Shown: piece by piece, positions 63,733 to 64,000 of the stretch
Layout: each line of letters opens with the position of its first letter
Numbering within the stretch: position 1 is the stretch's first letter
DNA from: Pseudomonas sp. 30_B
GTDB lineage: Bacteria > Pseudomonadota > Gammaproteobacteria > Pseudomonadales > Pseudomonadaceae
Assembly: GCF_017491605.1 (NCBI RefSeq)
Contig: NZ_JAFGYY010000003.1
Location: 62,001-126,000, forward strand
DNA length: 64,000 nt
Reading direction: 5' to 3'
Position numbers and translations under genes: made by a program
Notes under the pieces: model-generated
Databases searched by the model: none
What the model was told of the DNA's origin: nothing
Seen by the model: only the letters and a program-made list of their open reading frames with translations

Positions 63733-64000
63733 ATGAGTGAACACAACCCGGCGGTCAGCCCGGACGTCCTTCCCGAACTGCGTGAGCAGGTCGAGCGGAT
63801 CATTGCCGAGGCTTCCCGGCAGGGCGCCAGTGCCTGCGAGGTGGCGGTTTCGGTGGAGCAGGGATTGTCCACCTCGGTACGCCAGGGCGAGGTGGAGACC
63901 GTCGAGTTCAACCGCGACCAGGGTTTCGGTATCACCCTGTACGTCGGCCAGCGCAAGGGCTCGGCCAGCACCTCGGCGACCGGCGCCGATGCCATTCGCG
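63733..64000 (+). CDS. pmbA: PmbA/TldE metalloprotease partner, 5' part only
   Basis: The first 89 codons are in the window ([16 protein letters not shown]... to [10 protein letters not shown]) and the gene continues beyond its right edge. The segment [20 protein letters not shown] and the [14 protein letters not shown] block are standard for the PmbA/TldE N-terminal domain. AGGAGAGG lies about 7 nt before the ATG at 63733. It should form the heterodimer with TldD encoded upstream. Confidence 0.92.
   Translation, partial: MSEHNPAVSPDVLPELREQVERIIAEASRQGASACEVAVSVEQGLSTSVRQGEVETVEFNRDQGFGITLYVGQRKGSASTSATGADAIR

Overview
The window comes from a high-GC gammaproteobacterium, almost certainly a Pseudomonas of the P. 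aeruginosa lineage (a relative such as the P. nitroreducens/citronellolis group would fit; the species is inferred). Gene content and order follow the P. aeruginosa PAO1 block I recall as about PA4517 down to PA4472, but five or six genes sit here that I do not place in that block. REP-type repeats (GTAGGAGCGGA...TCCGCGAT) fill many of the gaps. No rRNA, tRNA, CRISPR array, prophage or transposase was seen.

Layout. 0.1-9.9 kb: an iron-uptake cluster (piuA receptor, piuB reductase, piuC hydroxylase, divergent Fur-box promoter) flanked by two envelope-lipid modifiers, a phosphoethanolamine transferase and LpxO. 10.0-13.6 kb: 5-oxoprolinase pxpABC, then an Lrp-type regulator divergent from a LysE-type exporter. 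13.8-29.0 kb: a dipeptide-utilisation region with the dppBCDF ABC transporter, four DppA-type binding proteins arranged as two related pairs, the porin OpdP, the repressor PsdR and the dipeptidase MdpA. Peptides cross OpdP, are captured by a DppA, imported by DppBCDF and hydrolysed by MdpA. 29.3-32.1 kb: a SIMPL-domain protein and the redox two-component system RoxS/RoxR.

32.1-36.8 kb: an SbmA/YddA-like ABC transporter, a probable cell-shape module (M23 peptidase, small coiled-coil membrane protein, bactofilin) and an AEC-family permease. 37.0-47.2 kb: the six-gene magABCDEF operon, with translationally overlapping junctions from magB on. It encodes a bacterial alpha-2-macroglobulin (MagD) with its partners. 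Motif reading suggests that MagC is an NlpC/P60-like protein and that MagE combines a penicillin-binding-protein-like region, a SpoIID-like region and a C-terminal HExxH motif. On that reading the operon is a protease trap joined to peptidoglycan-remodelling enzymes. This is the strongest candidate in the window for an incompletely described system.

47.5-64.0 kb: housekeeping genes. They are a carboxymuconolactone-decarboxylase-family protein, an RlpA-like lipoprotein, gatCAB (Asp/Glu-tRNA amidotransferase), mreBCD (rod shape), maf, rng (RNase G), yhdP (AsmA-like lipid transport), a nitrilase-family amidase, tldD, yjgA/darP and the start of pmbA, which is cut by the window edge. mreC has no ATG, GTG or TTG codon next to its Shine-Dalgarno and may start at ATC.
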